Positions 12,807-26,166 of a DNA stretch of 64,000 nt are shown here, one piece after another. A program made the translations under genes and the position numbers. Position 1 is the stretch's first letter. Every line of letters begins with the position of its first letter. The notes beneath the pieces were generated by a model, which had not been told where the DNA came from, did no database searches, and saw only the letters and a list, made by a program, of their open reading frames with translations. This DNA comes from Erpobdella octoculata (taxonomy: Eukaryota > Annelida > Clitellata > Hirudinida > Erpobdellidae), in NCBI GenBank assembly GCA_963978895.1, contig OZ022238.1, positions 5,496,742-5,560,741 of the forward strand, written 5' to 3'.

Positions 12807-13319
12807 TTGTTTGTTTCTTTCTTTCTTTTTTACTCTCTCATTTCTTGTCGATTTCTTTCTTTCTCTCCTTTCTTCTATTTATTTCCCTATTTTTTTATTT
12901 TTCTCCTTATTTATCTATATATCTATTTATTTATTTTTTCAATAATTCATCCGCCTCTTTTAATATTTCACACTCTTATATGGCTCGGCTGCAAACGCGT
13001 GTGCCTTGTTTAAGTTTAATCTACCAACAAAATGGGATCCGAGTGCATCAACATAAATTTAAAAAAAAGATCAACTTACGTGTTTCCATGCATCTATCCA
13101 ACCACGCACCCGCCCTGCTATGCAGCCATTCACCAGCCTAGCTATGCAATCACTTACCACGCACCCAACAAGCTATGCAACCACGTACCACGCACCCAAC
13201 TAGCTATGCATCAATGCACACACACCCACACAACTTCAATCTCACGTAAAGCTCGGCAGACAATTATGTTTTCCCCCGGAAAGTTGCTGAATTTTAGAAA
13301 ACAATTCTTGTTCAAACCA

Positions 13320-15600
13320 CACGTTTAACGTCAGGAACAAAATATCAAAAACACCGAGCTAAAAACAACAAGAATCTACAAAAAAAAACAAAGTTTGTTA
13401 AAAACACACTTTCATATTTTTAAATTATGCAAATCGATGTCTAAATGCAATAATAGTTTCACCATTGTTTACAGTAATACTTTAGTCAACATTTTAATAA
13501 GTTTTTGTCATAGTCATGATTACCTAAAAGTTAATTTAACAGACGCAAGCTCCATCTAGTGAATGATTTTAAATGCGTTATAAAATAAATATAAAAAGTA
13601 TTTGAAATAATGATTAAATCGCTTTGGAAACAATTGAATATTGCTTTGGCGAGTGACTAAAGCCTATGCTGAAAGTTTCAAAGTTCTAACCTGTCTAAAA
13701 GTTGGTGAAAAATCACTTCAAACAATTTGACGATAGACAGGCAGAGAAGTCAAGTTAACTAAAAGTGTGTAAAAATGAGCACATTAATAAATGTTATCAA
13801 CATTGCAGTTTTTATTGGGTTAACGATTACATATCTCACATATGTTGCTGGCAATCACACATATTGCTCCCGTATATCACAAAATTTAGATTACGGGGAA
13901 TATGATGGTTGAGTAGTATTTCTCAACCACGTACTACTCAACCATGTACTACTCAACCATGTATTTCACGAGAGTTATGGATAATAATTGAAAAGGTGAG
14001 GAAAGAAAAAAGACGTTGCGATGGGAAGGTTAAAGGGGTCGGGATAGAAATTTTAATAAGATATGCTAATGTGGAAAGAAACGTGACACTGTGTGCACTT
14101 GTTTATGTACACAATTATCACTGTTTTGAGTTGTCCTTATATGCAGTAATATCTTTTTTAACGACTTAGAGTCTTTTGCACGCAGTGCTTTAAAACCGAA
14201 ATAGCAATAGATAGAAAACACCAAAGTATCTATTTCAAGGGGCAGATTGATACTGTTTACTTTATTACTACTTCTTTTACACAGGCATGGGACTGGCTTG
14301 CCGTTTGTGAGACACAGTTGTACTCATTTGTTATTGTACCTACACGTTTTTATGGTACACAATACCATAGTTGCCATGAAAACATTCGCTCGGCAACCGT
14401 GCGTGTGTGGTATACGCCCTTCTTAAACCCTTAAAAAAGACCATCATCCCTACTTACAGTCCCGCTCAAATTTTGATGGTTCAATCATTTTTTTAGAGTT
14501 CCCATAAACTTCGGTATGCGAGCTGCCTTCCCAGTATTTCTCTTCCCCTCCCCCATATTGCTGAAACTTTATTTCATTCTATCTTCTCATTTTTTCTCTT
14601 CTTTTTCTTCATCTTATCTTTACTGTTTATCTCTTTATTCCCCTCTCTTTCCACTTCTCTCCAATTTCCTGTTCATCTGGTCGAATCCGTATGTGGTGTT
14701 TGTTGTTTGGATGTATGTGTGTGGGTGTATGTATGTAAGAGTTTTAACAGCATTCTCTCTTCATTGATTGAAAATTTAAATTTTGAAGAGCTTTTAAATT
14801 GAGCGTTATTTTGGCGTCTGACACCTTTTCCTCCTCGTGTTCCCATTAATTTTTATCCCTTGCGATTTTCTTAGCACAAAATTGAAGAATAAAAAGCATG
14901 ATTTTGTAAATTTGGTTTTCACTTTTCTTTCTCTCCAAATATTTTCATAAGAGCCATTACCATTTTTATCGCAAAAAAGCTTAAAATTTGAAAAACATTT
15001 TAAACGCTGCCGAGTTCACTAGATTTGCAAAATTGCAGACCACATGCAAAAATCTAATGTTTTTTGTTGTTTTTTGTTGGTTTGCTTATCACATCCAAGC
15101 CGCTGGAGCAATCTGAAAAACATTTAAAAATGAGGTGGTCACTATATAGGGGGTGAGGTTTAGAGAAAGTTTCGACTCCGTAGCCTGACCACAGGTGGCA
15201 CGCTAACCATAGTGTTAAGTGTTGAGTTACGTCTAGAGAGAAACACAAAAACAGAAGATTAAAAACATTTTTTTTGATTGAAGAGAAAAAACAGAAAAAC
15301 AACAAAACAGATTTTTGAAAATATTAAACTGAACAGTGTAAATAAAAAAAAACAAAATAATGAGGCTCAAAATAAAAAATTAGAAAAAAAACCAAAAAAA
15401 ATATGAAAGGGCAAAAAAAAAGAGAAATAGATATATAGATAGTGAAAAGAGAGAGAATTAAGAATGGAAGAGATAAAAAAAGGTTACAAATCTGAACTGA
15501 CCAACTAAAAAAAATAATAAATAAGAACCGAGATTGAAAAAAAAATGACGAAAACAGAACAGAAAAAAAAGACAGAATGAAAAAGAGTGAAAAAAATGGA
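13320..15600. other. intergenic, no gene recognised
   Basis: Mostly AT-rich. A three-copy short tandem (ACTACTCAACCATGT) lies at about 13918-13965. A pyrimidine-rich patch spans 14530-14660 and an A-rich patch 15300-15600. Short frames here lack protein-like features. Confidence 0.45.
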
Positions 15601-15616
15601 TGAGTTAGAAAAAAAA

Positions 15617-15702
15617 GAGAGGGGGAGAGGGAGAGAGGGAGAGAGGGAGAGAGGGAGAGAGGGAGAGAGAGAGAGGGAGAGAGGGAGAGAGAGAGAGAGG
15701 GA
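15617..15702. repeat. (GGGAGA)n purine repeat
   Basis: G/A-only repeat with alternating GGGAGA and GAGAGA units. It is potentially triplex-forming. Confidence 0.95.
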
Positions 15703-15985
15703 GCTTCCCGGTACTTGGGCGTTGAGTGCGGCTGCGTGTTTATCGGGGCGCGGTTATTTGATTATGCCCGCGGTAAATTGAATTGCTCGAATGGATGGAG
15801 GACCGCCTACGTCATAGCTGTGAATGAGGTATAAATAAGAAACTCGTCATGCTCCGATGCACTGCTGCATGAGTTAATGCGACGTCACTCCTCCGGAATA
15901 ATTCATTGCCTTGTTGACGGTCGGCGAGAAATGGCGAGATGGAGGAGTTAAAAGGAACGAAGAGTGTCGGCCGCTGGTTGTAGGA
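15703..15985. promoter_or_regulatory. GC-richer island with TATA and CRE-like sites
   Basis: About 280 bp of complex, GC-richer DNA bounded by simple repeats on both sides. It contains a TATA-like TATAAATA (15830-15837), a TACGTCAT site near 15808, a CRE-like GACGTCAC near 15881, and GGCCGC/GCGG words. No exon was identified. Promoter or enhancer is an inference; transposon remnant is the alternative. Confidence 0.25.
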
Positions 15986-16020
15986 AGTTAGTGATTGAAT
16001 AAATTGGTTGGTTGATTGAA

Positions 16021-16131
16021 TGAACGAACGAACTAACTAACGAACAAACGAACGAGCGAACGAACGAACGAACGAACGAACGAATGAATGAATGAATGAT
16101 TGATTGATTGAATGAATGAATGAATTATTGA
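16021..16131. repeat. (GAAC)n then (GAAT)n tetranucleotide repeat
   Basis: AACG tetramers grade into ATGA/TTGA tetramers. The shift suggests point mutation followed by expansion of both forms. Confidence 0.95.
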
Positions 16132-17163
16132 ATAAAGACGTGGATGAATCAACGGGTGAATTAATACACAAGGAATTCGGTCAGACAATTCAATTATTAA
16201 TTCATTGTTAAAAAACTTGATATTAAAAACGTGAAGATAAAAATTGATAGAATAACTGAACAAATGAAAAATGGAGAAAAAAAAGTAAAATATTGGATAA
16301 AAATATGAAAAAAAATAAATGTGACTGATTGAACAAGGTAATGGTTTACCTGATAGATAGGTTTGTTGGCAAAAAATTAAACCAAGTTCTGACTGAATAA
16401 GAAATTAATTGATTCAACGAATTAAAAAAACAAGTTTGTGAAATAAAACTGCATATGAACTCAAAATTGAAAGCAAAACTTTTGCCGTTATTTAAACAAT
16501 ATCATTTTTTAAATATTTTTTCATGTTCAAAAATATTTTCCATTGCCCGTAAGTGTGAGAAGTTTTAAAGTTCGTTATTACGAGCATTTTTCAACGTCAA
16601 TAAAACGCAGTTCATGAATAACAAGCATTGCTTGAAGAAGAAATAAATAAAATTGAAAAATATGAAAATCGTTATTTTTACGACTTGCATTTATCAATTT
16701 TAATTTTATAAATAATTTATTTTTTCTTTCTATTTCTCTGTTTTTTAATCGTTTTCATTTTTATCAACTTTTTCTTTTTTAATTCTTTTTTTCTTTTTCT
16801 TTCGTTTTCAATGTTTATTTTTAAATTTGTGACTCTACTTAATGGTCACAAGTTATCACCTTCAAGCTGATGACATCTCAATAATGTGACAATCCACTTA
16901 AAACTGTAAAGAAGAACATGAAAATTTTGCACGGTCGCGTTTGCGTTTGTTTTATTTTTATTAGGAGAAATATTTTAATGACTTTTAATTAATTTGTAGG
17001 CTGTTAATTGAATACAAATTTTTATAAACAAGCTTAACATTCAACTATTATCTACATTTATTTAATTACATAAAAATATTCAGATAATTTTATAATTGCA
17101 ATTGTCTAAATTGATGAAATGTTGTTTTTTCTAAATTCTTAAAACGATACTACATTCACCAGC
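16132..17163. other. AT-rich intergenic, nothing recognised
   Basis: Strong A/T bias and no coding, RNA or repeat structure seen. Confidence 0.5.
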
Positions 17164-17417
17164 AAACACCTCGGGGCCAAATAGACCAGCACGATGAGAA
17201 AATATGAAAGGTGACCAACCAGCTTATTGTACCTTCGTTGCTCATACATTCTCCTTCCTTGAATTATTCAGACCAGACACACGCAAGCTGACACTTAAAC
17301 TAACGCACGTCAAATATCGTATATCTCCAGTTTCACTTGTTTGAAATCCCTTTCCAATATTAATATTTTTTTATTCTCATTCTTCCATCCTTTGGACTGG
17401 AAGATCAAACGTTTTAA
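17164..17417 (+). repeat. left copy of a 255-bp inverted duplicate
   Basis: This block matches the reverse complement of 23224-23482 at roughly 85-90% by eye, from CAAACACCTCGGG to GATCAAACG. Shared phrases include AGCTTATTGTACCTTCGTTG and GTCAAATATCGTATATCTCC. No coding frame is shared. It is either a dispersed repeat family in opposite orientation or the ends of a 6.3 kb element. Confidence 0.85.
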
Positions 17418-19090
17418 AAAAATTTTAATTATTGATGTGTATAAGGTTTTAAGTTAAATTTTTAAATTTATTTGCACTAATAGCAATTATTATTGGTCCG
17501 TTTTCTACCATTTCTCGTCAACCAGTGTTGAAACGTTACTGAAATTCTAACACTCTTAAATGTTTAAACCATGTGCATGTCAAATAATTAATACAAAATA
17601 AACTGAATTTAAGTAGACTTATGTTTTAAGTTTTAATTTTCAAGCCAAATCACCTTTTACTAATTAGGATCAACGCGTTGTTTTTTGTTTCTCTTAAGTG
17701 CTGTAGGGAAAACCATGAATTCAGTTTTATTTCGTAAAAATCTTTTTGAGACTACCATCAGTCATCACAGAAGAATGCCACGCAGAGTTGTCCATGTAGA
17801 AAAAATGGTCGTTCTAAATTTAGTTCAACTTTATTTTTAGACAATTCTTGTGAATCTTGAACCTTGTTAATATAGACGGAAAATGCCAGCCACACTCGAA
17901 CCTGGAGTTGCTTAAAGCCAAACGATGACTTTTTGGAATGAGTGACAATTTTAGAGTGAAAGTATTTTTTCAATCCAAGTTCATTCAAACTTACTGTTTT
18001 ACTTGGATTTTAATGAAACTTTTTTTACCTCCAGTCGTTTAGCTGCACAGCTGAGGTGAGCATTGATGAATTATCGAGGACAACTAACTTAGAGATGAAT
18101 TATCAGAGATGAAACGTCCTAGAAACGGTAATGAGAGAATTGTGTAATTTCACAATGAGTTACTGATTCTTAAACTTTAAACAATCTCTCAAATTTGAAA
18201 CGAGTAAATGCAAAGAGCTTGGCTTTCAAAATCTATGAAAAATCTATGCAAGGGCAAGGTCCGTTTTCAGTCAGTTATACTCGATCATTCATTTGAAGTT
18301 CAACGAAAGACGTGTCATCTCCTGACGGTTCATCTCGAACTGGGTAACCCCAGCCTGGCCCATTTGAAAACCCTTAAATCGAGGACCGGTCCGTGCAGTA
18401 CTCTAGTCCGGATACCCTCATTACCGGCGGGCTCAAAATTTAATCACTATAACTAGACGCCGATGGACAACCGTGTTTACCACGCACTCTGAAAGAATAA
18501 AATTGCTTTTAAGACTATCATTCGCCTCGAGCTAGAGGTGTTTTGTTTTGCGACAAAAGATTATAACCAATCCAAAATGTAATAATACTTTTAACTTGAA
18601 CAAATTTTATAAAAAAAAAAAACATTTATGTTAAATGGTTATGAATTAGTTCAATGGTTATGTATAAGTAATTTAAGTTTTATGCAAAAAAATAAAAAAT
18701 ATTTTTTATTTGAGTAAACATGCGCTCCTATATCTAGCAGATGTACAAAATACGCACATTATACTTCTTATAATTTATACGTTTTTTTGTATACATATAT
18801 TTAAATATTTATATCGTACAGTAAGTTGAACTTGTTGAGTTCACATTTCATGACCTGCTAATCATATTAGCCGCACAGTGTTGCATTTTATTGCATAATA
18901 ATAAGATATAAGTCGAAGAAGAAAAAAAAGAAGAAAAAAAAGAAAAAGAAGAAGAATAGTAATTCCATTTATTTGGTTATCATTTAAATATTTTAAAGTG
19001 GTTTGTTTTGAAAATTATTTTCATTTTTCAAAAAAAGTTATAAACAGACAAGTAGAAAGTAATTAAAATACTCAAAAACCATTTAAACAG
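17418..19090. other. intergenic, no gene recognised
   Basis: A moderately GC-rich patch at 18290-18450 breaks otherwise AT-rich DNA. Its 82-codon frame (18208-18456) has no recognisable motif. Confidence 0.4.
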
Positions 19091-19113
19091 AGAGTAAGAA
19101 GAAAGAAAGAGAT

Positions 19114-19144
<31 letters not shown>

Positions 19145-19199
19145 GAAAGAGAAAGAGAAAGAGAAAGAGAAAGAGAGAAAAGAAAGAGAGAGAAATGAG
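19091..19199. repeat. (GAAAGA)n purine tract
   Basis: GAAA/GA hexamer-like repeats. Confidence 0.95.
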
Positions 19200-19254
19200 A
19201 GAGGATGAAGTTATCGTCTTCAACTTTATCGTCATCTTCCTTCTCCTCCTTCTC

Positions 19255-19553
<299 letters not shown>

Positions 19554-20235
19554 GTTTCAGTTCAAATATTATGCTTTCATATTCATAGGTTAAATGAATA
19601 ATTAATGTAAAGTACATTTGGCAAGCTGTTTTTATGGTAAGGATTGTGAGATGGTGATTACGTTGTTGTTGTTGTTGTTGTTGTTGATAATGATGACAAT
19701 GACAATCATGATGACGACGACGATGATGATGATGTGGTGATAAAGATGATGTGATGAAAATGATAATGGAAATAATGACTACGACGTTGGTGATTTTACC
19801 ATGAGATTAACCATGCATATTTATAGTTTATCCCAACAAAATTTCTATAGACGTTTTAGTTATAAGTTATAACCTATTCGGTATTTTATGAAAATCATAA
19901 GAAAATGACATTTATTTCAGTTATCGAGATTACGGCAGTAACAATTTTAAAATATAAAGCAGGCAAAAAAATGCTATATGGATCTTTTATTTACTCTAAG
20001 CTTTGAATTTTCAAATTACCGACTGACTCGTGTAACAAGCAAATCAGAAAAAAACACCAAGTCTTGGGGCGACGACGGATCCGGCGATGAACACGGTCAG
20101 ATATTGAATCATGCCAAGCTCAACTTCGTCTGCCACAGCCGACACGGCCCGAAAAAACAAATTAAAAGACATGAAACGGCTGACAGGCTAGCTGTAATTT
20201 CTCGACCTAGTCAAATATTTACGAGCAATTTGGCA

Positions 20236-20300
20236 GGCGCGCGAATCGAACTCGCAGCTCCGTGTCGTGTGCGCTCGCCGTCGTACGCTGGGTTTTCATT
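20236..20300 (-). mobile_element. degenerate tRNA-derived SINE head
   Basis: On the minus strand a GC-rich 60-bp stretch carries a box-B-like GAGTTCGATTCGC (20241-20253 on the plus strand) preceded by a box-A-like GGCGAGCGC region. This is the layout of a tRNA-derived pol III promoter. Acceptor stems do not pair, so it is not a tRNA gene. Tail and full length were not determined. Confidence 0.4.
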
Positions 20301-20569
20301 TCTCTACATTCCGTCGTCGTCATCTGTAATTCGTAAATCTTCCGTTGTAATTGTAATTTGTAAGTTTACATTTTAGATGTAAAGATAGTGGGTGAATAAT
20401 TTGATTTCATGGCTTTTGTCGGAGTGTTACAATTGGTTAAATATTACACGATGAAGTTCGTGCATCACTTCAGACCGTATTAGATGGGTTTTCATCAAAA
20501 CGAATGGTAAATTCCGCACTAATCTGATGCGAAAATGTTTGGAGGATTACTTGAGGAAATAAACGCATT

Positions 20570-20965
20570 CATGGATGTGAAAGTGACGCAGAGGATGTGA
20601 ATGTGATGCAAGTGTGTTAGTGTGAATGAGTTTAAATGTTTAATTAAGATGGAAAAAACCTGAATTTCAAGCTTGCAGTGTTAATGTGATTGGGAAGCAT
20701 GGTTGAGGATGTGCTAAATGGATGTAGATGTAAAACGCGAAAGCTGTGAAGGTTGTGATGAATAAATGCGAATGTGATGTATGAATACGATCTTAGTTCT
20801 TTCGGATGTGATTTATGAATGCCATTGTAAATGTGATGAATGAACGTAGACGTGATACAACGATGCGATTGGCACGAATCAAAGCTAATGATAGAAATAG
20901 ATGCAACAAATGGAGCGCGATTATGACAAATAGATGTGATTTTAGAATGAATGTGAATGTGATAA
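20570..20965. repeat. degenerate GAATGTGATG-type repeats
   Basis: The words AATGTGATG, GATGTGA and GATGAATG recur irregularly across about 400 bp, like an old eroded tandem array. No gene was seen. Confidence 0.5.
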
Positions 20966-21384
20966 ATAGTTGAAAAAAAAACGCGTTATGCGAATGTGAT
21001 TGGTTGCTGGTTGTTCAAATGTGGTGAATGCTGGCTTGCTAAGCATGGAACGGAAGAAAATTAGCAGCGATGCAATTTGCACGCAGAAAATTCCCTTGCG
21101 ATGTGAAGAACACGAGTACACGGAAATTGAAGAAATTAAATATAACTCACTTGAATCATTCAAGGTGTAGAACGGTTTTTAGTTATTTATCTCAAACTTT
21201 CTCTCTCTCTTTCTTTCTTTCTTTCTCTTTTGTTCTCTCTCTCTCTTTTATGAAAATCGAAATTTCACAATCAAGTTTTAATTTAAATTTTTCTGAAACT
21301 GAAGTCATTTTAACGTTTTCAGACAAATATTCTTTTAATGAATTTTTTGATTATATTTTAAAACAACTTTTTTATTGTAATTGA

Positions 21385-22020
21385 AGCAATTTCTTATTTA
21401 TTAATTAAACTCAATATACACTTTACGTTAATTCAACATATTGACAGCTCTTTTTACAATTTATTTTTGTATTAATTAACCCCATTGAACTCCTTCCTTG
21501 TTACATAACACGTGACTGATACAAAATGACATCCATCATAATGGCCTTCCAAGCTTATTGGGTTCAAACAGTAAATTATTATTTATCCTTATTATTGAGC
21601 TTATTATTTGGTTTTTTTTAAATAATTTATCTGATTTTATTTTAAAAACTGTTACTGTTATAAAACGTTCCTATTACTCTTAGTTATATTGATTGTATAA
21701 TTATTTATATATTTCGATATATATTTAATTTTTGTTTTAGGTTTTTGTTGTAATTTTGTTATAGTTGTTTAATTCCCAATTGTAATCTCAATTTTTATTA
21801 TATTTTTGAGTTCTTTATTAATTACACTAACAATTTTAATTCAATGTTATTGTTGATTTTATTATTTTTTCATTATTTCTTAAATCAATTAAATAATAAA
21901 TAAATTAGTTTTATATTAAACTTAGTCATTTTTAATTATTTGGTTTAATATTTTCTAATTTGTTATTTTATTGTTTTATTATTTTACTTATTTCTTTCTC
22001 TCTTTTTTTCTTTCTTTCTT
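21385..22020. other. AT-rich intergenic, nothing recognised
   Basis: T-rich unique-looking DNA with no coding signal. Confidence 0.5.
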
Positions 22021-22116
22021 TCTCTGTTGTTCACACTTTTTTTCATTCTTTTTTCTCTGTTGTTCACACTTTTTTTCATAGTTTCACTCACTTTCATCCA
22101 TTTCTCTCCTCTCCAA

Positions 22117-22300
22117 TGCATGGCACTCTCTCTCCTCTTCTATGCATGGCACTGTCTCTTCTCCTATGCATGGCAGTCTCTCCTCTCCTATGCATGGCAC
22201 TGTCTCTTCTCCTATGCATGGAGTCTCTCTTCTCCTATGCATGACACTCTCCCCTCCCCAATGCATGGCACTCTCTCCTCTCCTATGCATGGCACTCTCT
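22117..22300. repeat. 24-bp minisatellite centred on ATGCAT
   Basis: Eight copies of a unit of the form CTCTCCTATGCATGGCACTG, spaced 23-25 bp. Each contains the palindrome ATGCAT. The bounding sequence is CT-rich, and the unit may have arisen within a pyrimidine tract. Confidence 0.92.
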
Positions 22301-22559
22301 CTCTCTTTCTCTCTATCTCTCTCTTGCTATTCCATTTCTGTTGCACGTAATTAAATTTCAACCTTTTTTGCATCTTCTAGAGAGTAGCACTTCTAAAGTA
22401 TGCTGAAAAATATAAAAAAACAAGAAAAAAGAAAAAACTCCAAAAGAAAAAGCGTGGAAAAAAACATTTTTTATATACTGCAACTGTGGTATAAACATGT
22501 TTTTATTTATTTTTACTTGTAAATTGTTTATATTTTGAAACACGTTTATTATAAATTAA

Positions 22560-23223
22560 TATAGAACTGATTTACTAATATAAAATTGGTTTAACTAGAT
22601 TTAAAACTTGTTTAAATTAATATAACATTTTTTAAATTAATAAAAAATTTAATAACCAATTTTTTATTACTAATGTCCTTTTCATCTTATTGGACGAGTT
22701 TGAATTTTTTTTATCAAGAAAAACATTAATAAACGCATTAAAGTGGAGAAATCTGAACAAAAGATTTCATTGGTTTGTTAAAATAATGTTTTTTTTTTAT
22801 ATCAAATATGATTTATTAATTGAGTTTTACATAATTTGAATAATAATGATGATGAGGGGCGGAGTTTCACTGACGTCATGACATTGATTGAAAACAAAAT
22901 GCTGAAAACTTATAAACTAATTATTATTGATTTGAATTATCAAATTGGCAAAAACATAAATAGTTTATTGAAATTTCTTCAAGTTAATAGTAATATTACG
23001 CTTTTGATTGGTTATAATCTTATGTCGCAAAACAAAACACCTCTAGCTTGAGATGAATATTGGTGTTAATAGCAGCTTTATTAAGCTCTCAGTGGGTGAT
23101 CTTGTAAGCGGTAAATTCTAACCTGAGGGAAAGGTGTTACTTAGAACAAGGTTTGAATGTAAACAGCGCAAAGAAATTTAAAATTCAACTTACAAACTTT
23201 TACACATCAATAATTGACAACTC
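22560..23223. other. AT-rich intergenic, nothing recognised
   Basis: A 71-codon frame at 22836-23051 has no recognisable motif and no splice context. Confidence 0.4.
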
Positions 23224-23482
23224 TCTCACAGGCGTTTGATCTTGCAGTCCAAATGGTGGAAAATGAGAATAAAATGGTATTAAGATTGGAAAAGGATTTC
23301 AAACAAGGGAAACTGGAGATATACGATATTTGACGTGCGTTAGTTTAAGTGTCAGCTTGCGTGTGTCTCGTCTGAATAATTCAGAGAAGGAGAATGTATG
23401 AGCAACGAAGGTACAATAAGCTGGTTGGTCACCTTTCATATCTTCTCATCGGCGCTGTCCGTTTTGCCCCCGAGGTGTTTGT
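23224..23482 (-). repeat. right copy of the 255-bp inverted duplicate
   Basis: Reverse-complement partner of 17164-17417. It ends at CGAGGTGTTTG with a short TCCGTTTTG duplication beside it (23457-23489). See the left copy. Confidence 0.85.
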
Positions 23483-23927
23483 CCGTTTTGTTTAATAAGG
23501 AATTGTTGTGAAAACCGCGTAGTCTTTTATTTTAAATTACCTCAACCAATTTTGAATAAATATTAAACATCTAAAGTTTTAATCAACATAGATAAAAAAA
23601 ACAATTTTCTAATTGAATGTGTAATCATGAAAAAATTGTCATATTCACTAAAGCAGCTCAGGAAGACGTTTTTTATGTCAGAAATGCACTCGTTTTGAAT
23701 ATAAACTTGTAATTTATTCAAATATAACTGAATAGAAAACAACATCAAAATACCACCAATAAAATACTAACAACAACCTGATCCAGCAACATCGAATGAA
23801 AAAATCGTCATTCAAAGAAACTACGTTTTCAACAGAAAGGAAAAAAGGAAAACCACAACCGCAACATGCAAATAAATCAATTTGTTCGCGTAAAAAGTTT
23901 CGCAAACAAATTTCAAACCCGGAGAAA

Positions 23928-24020
23928 GGCCCCCCCCCCCCCGCCACACACACACACACCCCCCCCCCCCCCACCACACACACACACCCACTCACACACC
24001 GACACATACACACACACACG
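23928..24020. repeat. poly-C and (CA)n composite
   Basis: Two C homopolymers (about 12 and 14 bp) separated and followed by CA dinucleotides. This is a prime site for sequencing-length errors. Confidence 0.95.
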
Positions 24021-24129
24021 GATATTCGTATGGGGCCACACAAGGGAATTAATTGTTTATACGCCTATAATGTGGCAACATGGACGATATTTATCAAGCA
24101 AAAAATTTTCTTTCTTTCTTTGAGTTCTA

Positions 24130-25895
24130 TACTTCATATTTGTTTTTCTATAACTTTTGTGAGATTTTTTTTTTTAGAAGAGATAAGTATTTAAATCGAA
24201 TAAATGTTTATTAGTTTTTGTAATAACAATTTGTTTTCTAATTCAATAAAAAATTATTACCAAAAAATTAAGAAAAAAAGAAAATTTTTATTTTAATAAA
24301 ATTTCACCTTTACGCAAACACGCAAAATAAAATTAAATGTCGCTTCTCTCATTGGTACTTTCCAGCATTTTAAAAACTCAAAAAACTAAGCGATTACATT
24401 AAAGCAAAACTAAAACTTTTTTAACTGCCGCATCGCATGTCCATGTTTTTTTATACAAAATTGTTTGTAACAACACTTGTTTTTAAATTAAATAAAAGTT
24501 TCTTTGTTAGAAAAGTTTATTTTGGAAAAGTTTATTTTTGGAAAACAAGAAAAAGGAGGGGAAATGTTAGTGATGATGAAAATTAGAACAGGAAAATAAA
24601 AATAACAAAGAAAATAAGGTAAGTACGCAAAAAAAATAAAAAATAAAAAGAACAAAATTAAACAAGATATAAAATATCAAAATAACACAAAATGAGAGAA
24701 AAATTCGAAAACAAACAAACAAAAAGAATGAGAGATAGATAGATAAAAAGAAAACAAAAAATAGAAAAAAAACTTGGATAGAAAAGAAAGATATGAGAAA
24801 GTCAATTGGGTAGACTTGATGATGTCATAAAAGTTTGCGTTTAGTCCCACCTGTTATTAAGCTAGGTTCAATCGCTTTCCACGTTGCGTTATGAAAATTT
24901 TTTTTTTATTACCAATTACTGCTGAATAAAATAATAAATACAAACTTGAACATCAATTTTATGTGAAATTTTAATAAAACATTTTTTTATTTTGTTCTTA
25001 TTATGCAAAAACTCAATTAAAAAAAAATCTGTCAAGTGAAGGTCTAAAATTTAATTTTGAGTATTTTTATTCAATTTTATTTCAACACAATTAAGTTTGT
25101 AAAATGTTTTTAATTCAATATAATTCATTAAAATAAATAATTGCAATAAAATGTATTTTTAGAAATAGGTACAATATAATTTATTAATCTAAATAATCAC
25201 AATAAAAATTGTTCAAACTATTATTTAAAATACAATTTATTTATTTTATTAATTACAGTACAATTGAATTGTAAAAATAAAATTTAATATAATTTGTTTA
25301 TATAAATAATTACAATATAATTGGTCTTTATAACTAATTACAGTATATTTTATACATATAAATATATAATTTTTATTGCAATTTTTATGTAGCTAATTAC
25401 AATATAATTTAAATTATAGAAACAATTACAATATGATTTATTTATTTGAATAATTACAATATAACTAATTTATAAAAATAATAACAATATAATTTATGTA
25501 TGTGAATAATAAAAATTTAATTTATTGATATAAATAATTACTATGTAAACATTACGGAATGTTTATCAAATAATCAACTCACAAAGTTGTGCTACCATAA
25601 AAAAAGAATCAAAACTATGTGAACAATTTACGAAGTTTGATCTTTGAAAATGTAATTAGAGATAATTTTAGTAGTTTTACCTAAATTAAAACTGTGATTT
25701 AGCAAAAATAAAAACAGCAATTTATATATTAATTGTTGTAATTTTTTTTATTACTAGTAATAAAGCAGTAGAAATGTTTACAATAAAAATACATATGAAT
25801 ATATTAAAATGATTTATCATTTGTGTGCGATGTTCATTGCCGATTTTTTAAATTAATTATCAATTAACTGTTTGCTGTATCAACTATGCCCACAC
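24130..25895. other. very AT-rich spacer, nothing recognised
   Basis: About 80% AT. Around 25,150-25,540 the words AATTACAATATAAT and AATAATTACAAT recur irregularly, suggesting a decayed AT-rich tandem repeat. No gene was seen. Confidence 0.5.
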
Positions 25896-26146
25896 CAGAG
25901 GTGGATATGGGTTGGTTGATCCATGGGTTGGTTGATCCATGGGTTGGTTGATCCGTGGGTTGGTTGATCCGTGGGTTGGGTTGAGTCTAATTTTTTGACA
26001 CTTGCGTGTGTTGGATTGAAAAATAAATTGAAAAAAAAAACTGATTTAAAAATATTCTTACTGTGGGTTGGTTTGGGTTAGAAAATTCAACTTTTTGGGA
26101 TGGGTTGAGTAAGTGATAGGCTGGGCTGGGCTGGGTAGCCACAAAT
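25896..26146. mobile_element. possible hAT-type MITE with internal GGGTTGGTTGATCC repeats
   Basis: The left end is CAGAGGTGGATATGG (from 25896) and the right end, in reverse complement, is TAGAAGTGGACATGG, 12 of 15 matching. The right end falls within 26146-26166. The interior has four 18-bp GGTTGATCC-type direct repeats near the left end and GGCTGGGCTGGGT near the right. The flanking octamers are only loosely alike, so the superfamily is tentative. Confidence 0.4.
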
Positions 26147-26166
26147 TGACCATGTCCACTTCTACC

